Source: Roseateles amylovorans (GTDB taxonomy: Bacteria; Pseudomonadota; Gammaproteobacteria; Burkholderiales; Burkholderiaceae_C). Taken from it: DNA of 64,000 nucleotides. The DNA lies in NCBI RefSeq assembly GCF_025398155.2, contig NZ_CP104562.2:2542001-2606000 (forward strand), in the 5' to 3' direction. The notes under the pieces are model-generated. The model had not been told where the DNA came from and did no database searches. It saw only the letters and a list, made by a program, of their open reading frames with translations. Positions 24,803 to 34,165 of this stretch are shown one piece after another; position 1 is the stretch's first letter; every line of letters starts with the position of its first letter. The translations under genes were made by a program, and so were the position numbers.

Positions 24803-25888
24803 ATGGAGCGTCGATCATTCGTCAAGAACGCCGGCCTGGCGGGCGTGCTGGCCGCCGGTGCGGCACCGGCCATCGTGCATGCGCAGACCCAGGTGCGGTG
24901 GCGCATGGCCTCCAGCTTTCCCAAGCAGCTCGACACCATCTTCGGCGGCGGAGAGGTCTTCGCCAAGAAGGTGAGCGAGCTCAGCGGCGGCAAGTTCCAG
25001 ATCAGTGTGCATGCCGGCGGCGAGCTGATGCCGGCCTTCGGCGTGGTGGACGGCGTGCAGAACGGCACCGTGGAGATCGCCCACACCGTGCCGTATTACT
25101 TCTTCGGCAAGGACGAGACCTTTGCCATCGGCGCCGCGATCCCGTTCGGCCTGAACTCGCGGCAGATGACCGCCTGGACCTATCACGGCAACGGCCTGAA
25201 GCTGATGCGCGAGTTCTACCGGAACTACAACATCATCAACTTTCCCGGCGGCAACACCGGCGCGCAGATGGCGGGCTGGTATCGCAAGGAGATCAAGTCC
25301 GCCGCCGACATCAAGGGCCTGAAGTTCCGCATCGGCGGCTTTGCCGGTCGCGTGATCGAACGCATGGGCGGCGTGCCGCAGAACCTGCCTGGCGGCGAGC
25401 TGTATTCGGCGCTGGAGAAAGGCACCATCGACGCCGCCGAATGGGTCGGGCCCTACGACGATCTCAAGCTGGGCTTCCACAAGGTGGCGCCGTTCTACTA
25501 CTACCCCGGCTGGTGGGAGGGCGGCCCGCAGGTCGATTTCTACATCAACACCAAGGCCTATGAGGCGCTGACGCCGGAGTACAAGGCGATCATCCAGGCA
25601 GCGTCGTCGCACACCCATGTCGACATGCAGGCCAAGTACGACGTGCTCAACCCGATCGCGCTCAAACAACTGGTGGCAGGCAACAAGACGCGCCTGATGC
25701 GCTTCCCCACCGAGGTGATGGACCTGGCGTTCAAGGAGTCGATGGCGCTGTACAGCGAGCTGTCGGCCAAGAACCCGAACTGGAAGAAGGTCTACGAGGA
25801 TTACGCGCTGTTCCGGCGCGACCAGAACCTCTGGTTCCGCTTCGCCGAAGCCGGCTTCGACGAGTACATGCAGCGGCAGCGGTTCTGA
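24803..25888 (+). CDS. TRAP transporter substrate-binding protein (DctP family, TakP-like)
   Basis: A 361-residue exported binding protein. ERRSFVKNAG is a Tat-type signal, cleaved near the AQT that follows the hydrophobic stretch. The mature part reads as DctP family: VRWRMASSFPKQLDTIFGGG, GLKFRIGGFAGRVIERMGGV (the substrate-carboxylate Arg segment) and GELYSALEKGTIDAAEWVGP. The FYYYPGWWEGGP motif and the length match TakP/keto-acid-binding members. GAGGAGA sits 4 bases before the ATG. No DctQ or DctM permease gene is nearby, so it must work with permeases encoded elsewhere. Substrate (2-oxo acids or lactate) is inferred from similarity. Confidence 0.93.
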   Translation: MERRSFVKNAGLAGVLAAGAAPAIVHAQTQVRWRMASSFPKQLDTIFGGGEVFAKKVSELSGGKFQISVHAGGELMPAFGVVDGVQNGTVEIAHTVPYYFFGKDETFAIGAAIPFGLNSRQMTAWTYHGNGLKLMREFYRNYNIINFPGGNTGAQMAGWYRKEIKSAADIKGLKFRIGGFAGRVIERMGGVPQNLPGGELYSALEKGTIDAAEWVGPYDDLKLGFHKVAPFYYYPGWWEGGPQVDFYINTKAYEALTPEYKAIIQAASSHTHVDMQAKYDVLNPIALKQLVAGNKTRLMRFPTEVMDLAFKESMALYSELSAKNPNWKKVYEDYALFRRDQNLWFRFAEAGFDEYMQRQRF

Positions 25889-25896
25889 GTGCTCGC

Positions 25897-25916
25897 GGCG
25901 GCCGCGTCAGGCCGCC
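25897..25916. terminator. GC-rich hairpin between convergent genes
   Basis: A 7-bp stem GGCGGCC/GGCCGCC with a 6-base loop, between the TRAP gene and the convergent hybrid kinase gene. No T-run follows. Confidence 0.35.
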
Positions 25917-25971
25917 TGTCGCGCCGGCTCACGCGGCTTGCGGTCCGTGCCATGGGTCGAGGGTCCTCGCC

Positions 25972-28209
25972 TCAGCAGGTGCGGCCGTCCAGCGCCTCGC
26001 GGATGGCGCGGGTGAGGGTGCCCAACTCGATCGGCTTGGCCACATAGCCCTGGAAGCCGGCGGCGAGGCCTTCCTGCCGGTCCGACACCATCGCGAAGGC
26101 GGTGAGTGCCACGGCAGGCAGATCGGCCGCGCTGCCGCCGGGCATGCGGCGCACTTCGCGGATCAGGGACCGGCCGTCCATGTCGGGCATGCCGATGTCG
26201 GACACCAGCAGGTCGAAGCGTTCGTCGTTCAGCACGGCCAGCGCTTCGGCCGCGCTGCCCGCCACGCGCACCTTCGCGCCCAGCCGGCTCAGGGCCACCT
26301 GACCCACCTCGCGCGCATCCTCTTCATCGTCCACCAACAGCACCCGCACGCCGGCCAGGCTGTCGTCGGAGAGCGCCATCGTTCCGGTGGCCGGGGGCGG
26401 CGGCAGGGCGCAGTCTTCCAGCACCGGCAAACGCAGCTCGAAGCAGGCTCCACAGCCCGGCCCCGGGCTGTGGGCGCTGATCTGACCCTGATGCAGCTCC
26501 GCAATGGCCCGCGCAATGGCCAGGCCCAGGCCGAGACCGCCAGCCTTGCGGGTGAACGAACCGTCCTCCTGCCGCAGCCGGTCGAACACATAGGGGAGGA
26601 AGGCGGGAGAGATGCCGCGGCCGGTGTCGCTCACCCGAAGCACCGCTTCGGTACCGTCGACATGGACCTCCACATTCACTCGGCCGCCCCGGTCGGTGAA
26701 CTTGATCGCATTGCCGACCAGGTTGGCGATGACCTGGGAGAGCCGCTCCACGTCGCCGTTGATCCAGACCGTGCCGTCCGCATGGCAATTCAGGGCCACG
26801 CCTTTGCCCTGGGCCTCATGCAGCGAGCCCAGCACCGTCTCCGAAGCCAGATTGGCCAGGTCCAGCGGGGCCGTCTGCAGACGCAGCTTGCCGGCGACGA
26901 CCGCGCTCATGTCCAACAGGTCGTTGATCATGCGCGCCTGCAATTGCGCATTGCGCCGGATCACGGTGGAGGCCTTGCCCAGCAGCGGATGGGCGTCCGA
27001 GAAGTTGTTGAGGATGTCGGCCCAGCCGGTGATGGCGCTCAGCGGCGACCTCAGCTCATGCGAGAGCACGGCGAGGAACTGGTCCTTGAGCTCGCTGGCC
27101 CGCTCGGCCTCTTCCTTGGCCAGACGCAGGGCCTCGCGCGCTTCGAAGGCCGGGGTGATGTCACGGATGATCTTGGAGAAGCCGGTGGCCTCGCCGGAGA
27201 CGCTGTAGAGCGGCGTGACCGCGCCTTCGGCCCGCAGCCGGCCGCCGTTCTGCCGCATCAGCCAGCGATCATCGCGGGCGGAGCCCTGGGTGAGCGCCTC
27301 GGCCAGCTGGCGATCCAGTACACCGGCGGCGCGATCCTCGGGCGTGAGCAGCAGCTCGGCCGAGCGCCCGCGCACCTCGTCCAGCGTGTGGCCGAAGATG
27401 CTGCTCGCCGCCTGGTTCCAGTCGCGGATGCGGCCCTCGGTGTCCAGCAGGATCACCGCATATTCCTGCAGCGAGTCCACCACGCGCGCATACAGCGCAT
27501 CGGCCTCGCGCAACTGGGCTTCCACCAGCCGCTGGGCTTCGCGCTGACGCACCTCGCGCAGTGCGCGGTCGATGGCCACCGACAGGCGCGTCAGTCGGCC
27601 CTTCATCACATAGTCGGTGGCGCCGCGCTTGAGCAGCTCCACCGTGTTTTCCTCGCCGATCACGCCGGAGACGAAGATGAAAGGCGTGCCCGGCGCATGC
27701 AATTGGGCCAGCGTCAGCGCTTCGGCGCCGTTGAAGCCGGCCAGTTGATAGTCCGACAGGATCAGGTCGAAGCGTTGCGTCTCGAGCGCCCCCAGCAGGC
27801 CGGCCTCATCCTTCACCCAGGTGACCCGGGCACGCGGATGGGTGTGGTCCAGCGAGGCCTGCAGCAGTTCGGCATCGAAGGCCGAGTCTTCCAGCAGCAG
27901 GATCTCCAGCGGCGCGGCAGCGCCCGCAGGCTCGCCCGGGCCCGCAGTGAGGCCCGCCGGTGCGTTGCCCGCCGTGGCGGAGGGGCCCGAAGTCCCGGAG
28001 GCGGCCCAGACCGCAGCCGCCCCGGCGCCTGCGGCGGCACGTGCGGCGCTGGAGGCGCTGTGGGCCGCGGCGGCTGCGGGCGCGGTCGGTCCAGTCGATC
28101 CCGTCGATTCGGTCGAGTGGCCGTCTGAGCCCATCATGCCGGGGCTTCCCGCCGGATCGGGCGCGCCGGGCACGCCGGACGGCCCGGTCGAGCCGGTGGT
28201 GTCACTCAT
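25972..28209 (-). CDS. Hybrid histidine kinase, REC-PAS-HisKA-HATPase-REC
   Basis: A 745-residue cytoplasmic kinase. Residues 1-100 are a Gly/Ala/Pro/Ser-rich disordered tail. Then come a receiver (101-220, LEILLLEDSAFDAELL, SDYQLAGFNG), a PAS domain (about 240-350, LQEYAVILLDTEGRIRDWNQ), HisKA with SHELRSPLSAI, and HATPase with LVGNAIKFTDRGG and DTGRGISPAFLP. A C-terminal receiver (about 620-740) has LLVSDIGMPDMDG and VAKPIE. The N-terminal receiver suggests it is itself a phosphate acceptor in a relay. ATG 28209 overlaps the stop of the response regulator upstream by 8 bases, making it the last gene of the phytochrome operon. A longer start at 28248 is possible. Confidence 0.92.
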   Translation of the reverse strand: MSDTTGSTGPSGVPGAPDPAGSPGMMGSDGHSTESTGSTGPTAPAAAAAHSASSAARAAAGAGAAAVWAASGTSGPSATAGNAPAGLTAGPGEPAGAAAPLEILLLEDSAFDAELLQASLDHTHPRARVTWVKDEAGLLGALETQRFDLILSDYQLAGFNGAEALTLAQLHAPGTPFIFVSGVIGEENTVELLKRGATDYVMKGRLTRLSVAIDRALREVRQREAQRLVEAQLREADALYARVVDSLQEYAVILLDTEGRIRDWNQAASSIFGHTLDEVRGRSAELLLTPEDRAAGVLDRQLAEALTQGSARDDRWLMRQNGGRLRAEGAVTPLYSVSGEATGFSKIIRDITPAFEAREALRLAKEEAERASELKDQFLAVLSHELRSPLSAITGWADILNNFSDAHPLLGKASTVIRRNAQLQARMINDLLDMSAVVAGKLRLQTAPLDLANLASETVLGSLHEAQGKGVALNCHADGTVWINGDVERLSQVIANLVGNAIKFTDRGGRVNVEVHVDGTEAVLRVSDTGRGISPAFLPYVFDRLRQEDGSFTRKAGGLGLGLAIARAIAELHQGQISAHSPGPGCGACFELRLPVLEDCALPPPPATGTMALSDDSLAGVRVLLVDDEEDAREVGQVALSRLGAKVRVAGSAAEALAVLNDERFDLLVSDIGMPDMDGRSLIREVRRMPGGSAADLPAVALTAFAMVSDRQEGLAAGFQGYVAKPIELGTLTRAIREALDGRTC

Positions 28210-28660
28210 AACGGCGGGACGAGCGCAGCGAGCCGGGGGGCGGTTCATTCAACACGGCCCAGAACACGCCGAGGTCGGCGATGGCCGCGACAAAGCGCTG
28301 GAACTCCACCGGCTTGACCACATAGGCATTCACGCCCAGCGCGTAGCTCTGCACCACGTCGGATTCGGTCTGGGAGGAGGTGAGCATCACCACCGGCACG
28401 GATTTCAGCGACTCGGTGGCGCGCACCGTCTTCAGCACTTCCAGCCCGTTGACCTTGGGCAGCTTCAGGTCCAGCAGGATGACCGCCGGGTTGCCTTCGG
28501 CGCGCTCGGCGTGGGCGCCTTCGCGGTTGAGATAGTCCAGCGCCTCGGCACCGTCTCGCACCACGATGACTTCATTGGCCAGTTGGCTGCGTTCGAGCGC
28601 CACCAGGGTGAGTTCGAGGTCGCGGGCGTCGTCTTCGACGAGAAGGATGGGCTTGAGCAT
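28202..28660 (-). CDS. CheY-like response regulator (Rcp1 type) of the phytochrome operon
   Basis: A 152-residue single receiver domain with no output domain. PILLVEDDARDLELTLVALE, VILLDLKLPKVNGLEVLK (phospho-Asp in LDLKLP), PVVMLTSSQTESDV and YVVKPVEFQRF are all in place. The long loop before the phospho-Asp (NREGAHAERAEGNPA) is typical of Rcp1-like regulators that partner phytochromes. Its ATG is one base after the bacteriophytochrome stop, and its stop overlaps the hybrid kinase start. It is very likely phosphorylated by the phytochrome kinase and may pass phosphate to the next gene's relay. Confidence 0.95.
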   Translation of the reverse strand: MLKPILLVEDDARDLELTLVALERSQLANEVIVVRDGAEALDYLNREGAHAERAEGNPAVILLDLKLPKVNGLEVLKTVRATESLKSVPVVMLTSSQTESDVVQSYALGVNAYVVKPVEFQRFVAAIADLGVFWAVLNEPPPGSLRSSRRYE

Positions 28661-28661
28661 C

Positions 28662-31076
28662 TCAGTGCGGATCGGTGGAACGGGGAGGAGGAGATTGTGC
28701 CGACAGCGCGGAAGACATCAACGCGGCCAGGGCCGATGAGCGATCGACCGACGGTGGCGCCGGCGCTGTGGATGGGGCGGCCGCCATCTCGCGGGTGGGC
28801 AGCACGAAGGTGAAACGGGCGCCTTCGTCGGGAGCGCCCCAGGCATCGACCTGGCCGCCGTGGCGTTCCACGATGCGGCGCACGCTCGCCAGTCCGATGC
28901 CGGTGCCTTCGAAGGCCTCGTTCTGATGCAGCCGCTGGAAGACGCCGAACAGCTTGCCGACGTACTTCATCTGGAAGCCGACGCCGTTGTCCGAAATGCT
29001 CAGGCCCACGCCGTGCTCGTTCTGGACCGGTTCGATGGTGATGCGCGCCGGATGCCGCTGGCGGCTGTACTTGACCGCATTGCTGATCAGGTTGCGCACG
29101 GCGACCTGCAGCAGCACCGGATCGCCCCACAGACGCGGCAGCGGCCGGTGAACGGTCCACTCGATGGGCGCTTCCCGGGCCGCGCCGTTCGCGTCGGCGG
29201 ACCGGGGCGGGCTTTGCAGGGCGCTGTGTTGTGCGCCGTGTTGTGCGCTGTGCTGAGCGCCGTGCTGTGCGTTGTGTTCGGCGATCAGGTCGTCCACCAG
29301 ATGCTCGGTGTTGAGGGACACCGGCTTGATGGCCGAGCGCCCCATGCGCGAGAAATCCAGCAGCGCATCGACGAGTTGCCCCGCATGGGCGGAGGCTTCC
29401 TTCACATGGGTGAGATAACGCCGGGAACGTTCGGACAGGCCGGCCCCTTCCATCTCCACCACCAGGTCGACGAAACCGGCGATGTGCCGCATCGGCGCGC
29501 GAAGGTCGTGGGACACGGTGTAGGAGAACGCTTCGAGCTCCTTGTTCACCCGCCCCAGCTCCATGGCCACTTCCGCCATCTCCTCGGCACGCCGCAGCAC
29601 GATGCCGATCAGCGCCTGACGCAGCTCCTGCACCGCATGCACCTCGCCCTGGGTCCAGGGCAGCGAGCGGCCCCCCAGTTGCTGACGCCAGCTGGCGAAA
29701 CTCAGGCGCGGATGCAGCCGGCCTTTCGGGTTGTCCAGCTCCTTGCGCGGATCACCCGCCCAGACGATGGTCTGCACGATCTCCGGTCGGAACCAGACGA
29801 TGTAGTGGCGATGCAGCTTGGAGATCGAGATGGCCAGCAACCCGGCCGCGCCGCCCAGCGCGTCGGCCAGGGCCGGGGCGTCGGTGGCGAGGCGGTCGGT
29901 GTGGTCGACCTCGTCGATGCGGTTGCCCAGCCATTGGCCGAGCTGGATCAGGGCGCCGGCCGCCGGGGTCTCGCCCACCGACCAGCACTGGTCGTTGAGG
30001 ATCACCGCCGCACCGGTGGCCCGACCCAGGCGCAGCAGCGGCCCGGGCTCGGCCATCAGGCGTTGCAGTGTGGCGTCGCTGTCAGACAGGTGGGCGACGA
30101 TGGCCAGGGTCAGCTGGCGCAATCGCAGCTGTTCGCTGACCCGTTCGTTTTCTTCCTTGGCCTCGATCTGAAGCGAGAGCAACTGCCCCAGATGCTCGCA
30201 AGCCATGCGCACCTGCCAGGACAGGTGGCGCGGCGCGTGGTTGTGGCAGGAGACCAGACCCCAGAGTTGGCCGTCGACGATGATGGACACCGACATCGAG
30301 GCCAGCGTGCCCATGTTGCGCATGTACTGCAGATGCACCGGCGAGACGCTGCGCAGCGCCGCCTGGGAGAGGTCGAGCGAGGTGGGCTCGCGACCATCGA
30401 CAAAGCGCACCGGCACCGGCTGGTAGTCCGCATCCGGGATCAGTCGGATGTGGTTGATGCGGTAGAGCTCGCGCGCCTGGCTGGGGATGTCCGCCGCCGG
30501 AAAGTGGTGACCGGCGTAGGCGTCGTAATCCGCATCACGCGCTTCGGCCAGGACCTCGCCATGGCCCTCGGCATCGAAGCGGTAGGCCAGGCAGCGACCG
30601 AAGCCGGTCAGCCGTTTCATTTCGTTGACGACCAGGCGGCACAGCGCGTCGACCGAATCGGTGCGCTGCATCAAGGGCACCAGATGACGGGCCAGGCTGT
30701 AGATCGGCGCGCGGGGGCCGGCGTCTTCCGCTTCGGTTTCCAGCTCGAAATAGGTGAGTTCGCCCAGGCGGTGGCCGGACACATGCAGGCGGCGGCCGCC
30801 GGCGATCAGCGGTCCGCAGGAGACCGGACCTTCGCCATCCACCAGCGTGTGGCGGGTCTGGACGATCGGGCTCAACAGGTCGTGGATCGCGGCGTCGACC
30901 TCGTTGTCGGGCGCTTTCAGCAGGTCGGGCCAATTTCGGCTGTAGGCCACCAGGCGTCCGGTCAGCGCATCCGCCACCACCAGCCAGCCATGCGGCTGGA
31001 TGGCACCGGGAATGCGGATCGGCTCGCTGGCGCAGCTCGCCAGGTCAGCGTCGGAAATGGTGGGCGCGGCGGTCAT
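28662..31076 (-). CDS. bphP: Bacteriophytochrome histidine kinase (PAS-GAF-PHY-HK)
   Basis: An 804-residue red/far-red sensor. Cys15 in DADLASCASEPI is the biliverdin attachment site. The PAS part has IPGAIQPHGWLVV. GAF carries FPAADIPSQAR (the chromophore-contacting Asp motif) and HLQYMRNMGTLASMSVSI (the conserved His). PHY has CHNHAPRHLSW and the tongue motif PRLSF. HisKA (SYTVSHDLRAPMRHI) and HATPase (NLISNAVKYS, DNGVGF, GTGIGLASV) follow. A repetitive Gln-His-Ala segment lies between them. The heme oxygenase making its chromophore ends 7 bases upstream, and its likely response regulator starts one base downstream. The start is at MTAAPTIS, which places the Cys at the usual distance. Confidence 0.97.
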   Translation of the reverse strand: MTAAPTISDADLASCASEPIRIPGAIQPHGWLVVADALTGRLVAYSRNWPDLLKAPDNEVDAAIHDLLSPIVQTRHTLVDGEGPVSCGPLIAGGRRLHVSGHRLGELTYFELETEAEDAGPRAPIYSLARHLVPLMQRTDSVDALCRLVVNEMKRLTGFGRCLAYRFDAEGHGEVLAEARDADYDAYAGHHFPAADIPSQARELYRINHIRLIPDADYQPVPVRFVDGREPTSLDLSQAALRSVSPVHLQYMRNMGTLASMSVSIIVDGQLWGLVSCHNHAPRHLSWQVRMACEHLGQLLSLQIEAKEENERVSEQLRLRQLTLAIVAHLSDSDATLQRLMAEPGPLLRLGRATGAAVILNDQCWSVGETPAAGALIQLGQWLGNRIDEVDHTDRLATDAPALADALGGAAGLLAISISKLHRHYIVWFRPEIVQTIVWAGDPRKELDNPKGRLHPRLSFASWRQQLGGRSLPWTQGEVHAVQELRQALIGIVLRRAEEMAEVAMELGRVNKELEAFSYTVSHDLRAPMRHIAGFVDLVVEMEGAGLSERSRRYLTHVKEASAHAGQLVDALLDFSRMGRSAIKPVSLNTEHLVDDLIAEHNAQHGAQHSAQHGAQHSALQSPPRSADANGAAREAPIEWTVHRPLPRLWGDPVLLQVAVRNLISNAVKYSRQRHPARITIEPVQNEHGVGLSISDNGVGFQMKYVGKLFGVFQRLHQNEAFEGTGIGLASVRRIVERHGGQVDAWGAPDEGARFTFVLPTREMAAAPSTAPAPPSVDRSSALAALMSSALSAQSPPPRSTDPH
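29218..29279. repeat. Repeat inside bphP encoding (AQHGAQHS)n
   Basis: An imperfect tandem repeat with a 12-base (4-residue) basic step encodes alternating QHGA/QHSA between the HisKA and HATPase domains of the phytochrome. Confidence 0.8.
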
Positions 31077-31083
31077 GGCCTCA

Positions 31084-31881
31084 TCAAGGCGCCGAGGCGC
31101 AGCAAGGACGGCGTTCCGACGGGTCGTCACCCGCCGCTGCCCGTCCGGGGTGGTCAGGCGCCGTGTCCGCCGGGGCGGCAAGGTGCGGGGAGCCGGATGC
31201 GGGGAGGGGCGGGGTGGGCACGCCGCGTCCGGTCGGGGCCGCCGGGGGCGCAGTGTGGGTCAAGGAAGGCCGCGTCATCGCCTCGATCGGGTCGAGCCCT
31301 TCGAAGGTGGTGATCAGCGCCTGGAAGGTTTGCATCGCGGCGCGGCAAGCGGCGTCGATCTGTTCGGGGGTTTCGCCCACCTCGCGGGTGAGCAGTTGTC
31401 GAAATTCGCGCCACATCGCGCCGGTGCGATCGCCGAAGCCATGGAAATAGCTGAGCCCACGTTCTGGCGACAGCCCATGCAGGGCCGCCAATTGCGGCGT
31501 CAGCACCTGGCCACCCAGCGCGGAGCCTTCGATCACATAGAGCGCCCCCAGCGCCTGCGCGGGTGACTCCAGCTGGATCTGATCCTGCGCGACGCGGGCC
31601 GCCTCGCGCCACTCGGGCGCCACAGGCGGGTTCAAGTGGCGGAGGTCGCGCGCGGCGAGCGGGCTGCGGCGACGCAGGTCGAACCAGCCGTGCAGCGACT
31701 CGGGCAGCGCCGCGCGTACACGGGGCTCCCAAAGCTGCAGAAATTCATGGAATCCGTGCAGCACCTGGCCGTACCGGGCCAGCGGCATGGGGGACTCCAG
31801 ACGCAGCACCTCCTCGATCCGCTGGTGAAGGGAACCGGTGCTGCGGCGCAGTCGGGGTAGCAAGTCGTCGTCGGTCGTCAT
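31084..31881 (-). CDS. bphO: Biliverdin-producing heme oxygenase
   Basis: A 265-residue heme oxygenase that opens heme to biliverdin, the chromophore of the phytochrome just downstream. LRRSTGSLHQRIEEVLRLES near the start holds the heme-ligand His. ALGALYVIEGSALGGQVL and FHGFGDRTGAMWREF form the distal helix. The catalytic part ends near residue 200, and a Pro/Ala-rich tail of about 65 residues follows, an oddity compared with usual lengths of about 200. The start is at MTTDDDLL; the frame stays open upstream but without a good signal. It is first in the operon bphO-bphP-response regulator-hybrid kinase. Confidence 0.93.
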   Translation of the reverse strand: MTTDDDLLPRLRRSTGSLHQRIEEVLRLESPMPLARYGQVLHGFHEFLQLWEPRVRAALPESLHGWFDLRRRSPLAARDLRHLNPPVAPEWREAARVAQDQIQLESPAQALGALYVIEGSALGGQVLTPQLAALHGLSPERGLSYFHGFGDRTGAMWREFRQLLTREVGETPEQIDAACRAAMQTFQALITTFEGLDPIEAMTRPSLTHTAPPAAPTGRGVPTPPLPASGSPHLAAPADTAPDHPGRAAAGDDPSERRPCCASAP

Positions 31882-32323
31882 CGGAAGCAAGGGAGGCTGC
31901 CAGCGTAGGGCAATCGGCGCGCCAGGGGGCGGGAGCGAGCCAAGCCTTGCGGAACGGGCAAGGCAGTGCGTCCGGCAAGGGCCGGATCTCGCGGCGGGCG
32001 GATTATGGTCAGAAAGGGCACGGTTGAGCAGCAGGTACACCCCCGCAATACCGGGCCCCGAATGTCGATGGGATGCGGCTTTCGCAACAAATGCACGGCG
32101 CGTGACGGGAACGCTTTTTGCCCGGTACTCGCCCATCGCATCACGGCCTTGAGCGGCGGTGGGCGGCGTGTCATGTGATCACCAGCACGGTGGGCAGGCT
32201 TGCGGCAACCGACCCGGCTGGATTTGCGGCGACACTCCGCGACCTCTCCGCTGCGCGGACCCTCGATGCATCGTGTCCGGCGCGTTGCCGCGCACGCCTG
32301 TTCCATTACTTGCAGAGACCGCC
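31882..32323. other. Divergent intergenic region, phytochrome operon / response regulator
   Basis: About 440 bases between the bphO start (minus) and a single-domain response regulator start (plus). Both promoters should lie here. I looked for TGT-N12-ACA-type light-regulator sites and other clear palindromes and found none convincing. Confidence 0.4.
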
Positions 32324-32695
32324 ATGCCGTACGCCGTCATCGTCGACGATAACCTTGAATCCAGCGAGACCCTGGCCATCCTTCTCGAGATGGAGGGCTA
32401 TGACGCCGCGACGGCCGCGTCGCTGGGCGAAGCGCGCCGGCGGCTGGCCGAGCATCGGCCGGATGTGCTGATCCTGGACCGGGCGCTGCCGGACGGCCAA
32501 GGCATGGACTTCATTGAAGAGGCCTTGCGAGACGGCCCGATGACCGTGGTGCTGCTGACCGGCCTGTCCGACGCCGCCGACGCCGCCGAAGCGGTGCGCC
32601 GCGGCGCGGCCGCCTACCTGGTCAAACCGACGACCATCGACCAGCTCAAGGCGGTGCTCGATCAGGCAGCGTCGCGCACGACCTCGCAGGTCTGA
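32324..32695 (+). CDS. Single-domain response regulator
   Basis: A 123-residue receiver domain: VIVDDNLESSETLAILLEME (acidic pair), VLILDRALPDGQG with the phospho-Asp, VVLLTG and YLVKPTTIDQ. It has no output domain, so it probably acts by protein contact or as a phosphate carrier. It diverges from the phytochrome operon and could connect to that relay, but the DctB/DctD-like pair downstream has its own regulator. Start is the ATG of MPYAVIVDD. Confidence 0.93.
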   Translation: MPYAVIVDDNLESSETLAILLEMEGYDAATAASLGEARRRLAEHRPDVLILDRALPDGQGMDFIEEALRDGPMTVVLLTGLSDAADAAEAVRRGAAAYLVKPTTIDQLKAVLDQAASRTTSQV

Positions 32696-32786
32696 GCGCA
32701 ACTGCGCGGCGGAATCGCCACGCGCGACGCGCGCGGCACGATTCGCCGAACCTCTGCAGACTGGCTTTCAGCCTGTCGAGCGCATT

Positions 32787-32804
32787 GAACGCCGCCAGGC
32801 GTTC
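32787..32804. terminator. Small hairpin between convergent regulator genes
   Basis: GAACGCC-gcca-GGCGTTC, a 7-bp stem with a 4-base loop, between two convergent genes. No T-run is present. Confidence 0.4.
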
Positions 32805-32824
32805 CACCAGGACTGCCGCCAGGT

Positions 32825-34157
<1,333 letters not shown>

Positions 34158-34165
<8 letters not shown>

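Noticed and set aside
28860..31313. Plus-strand frame of about 800 codons opposite bphP
   Set aside because: Antisense shadow of a phytochrome gene with complete motifs.
31882..32323. Light-regulator (PpsR-like) binding sites in the phytochrome promoter region
   Set aside because: No convincing TGT-N12-ACA pair was found by eye.
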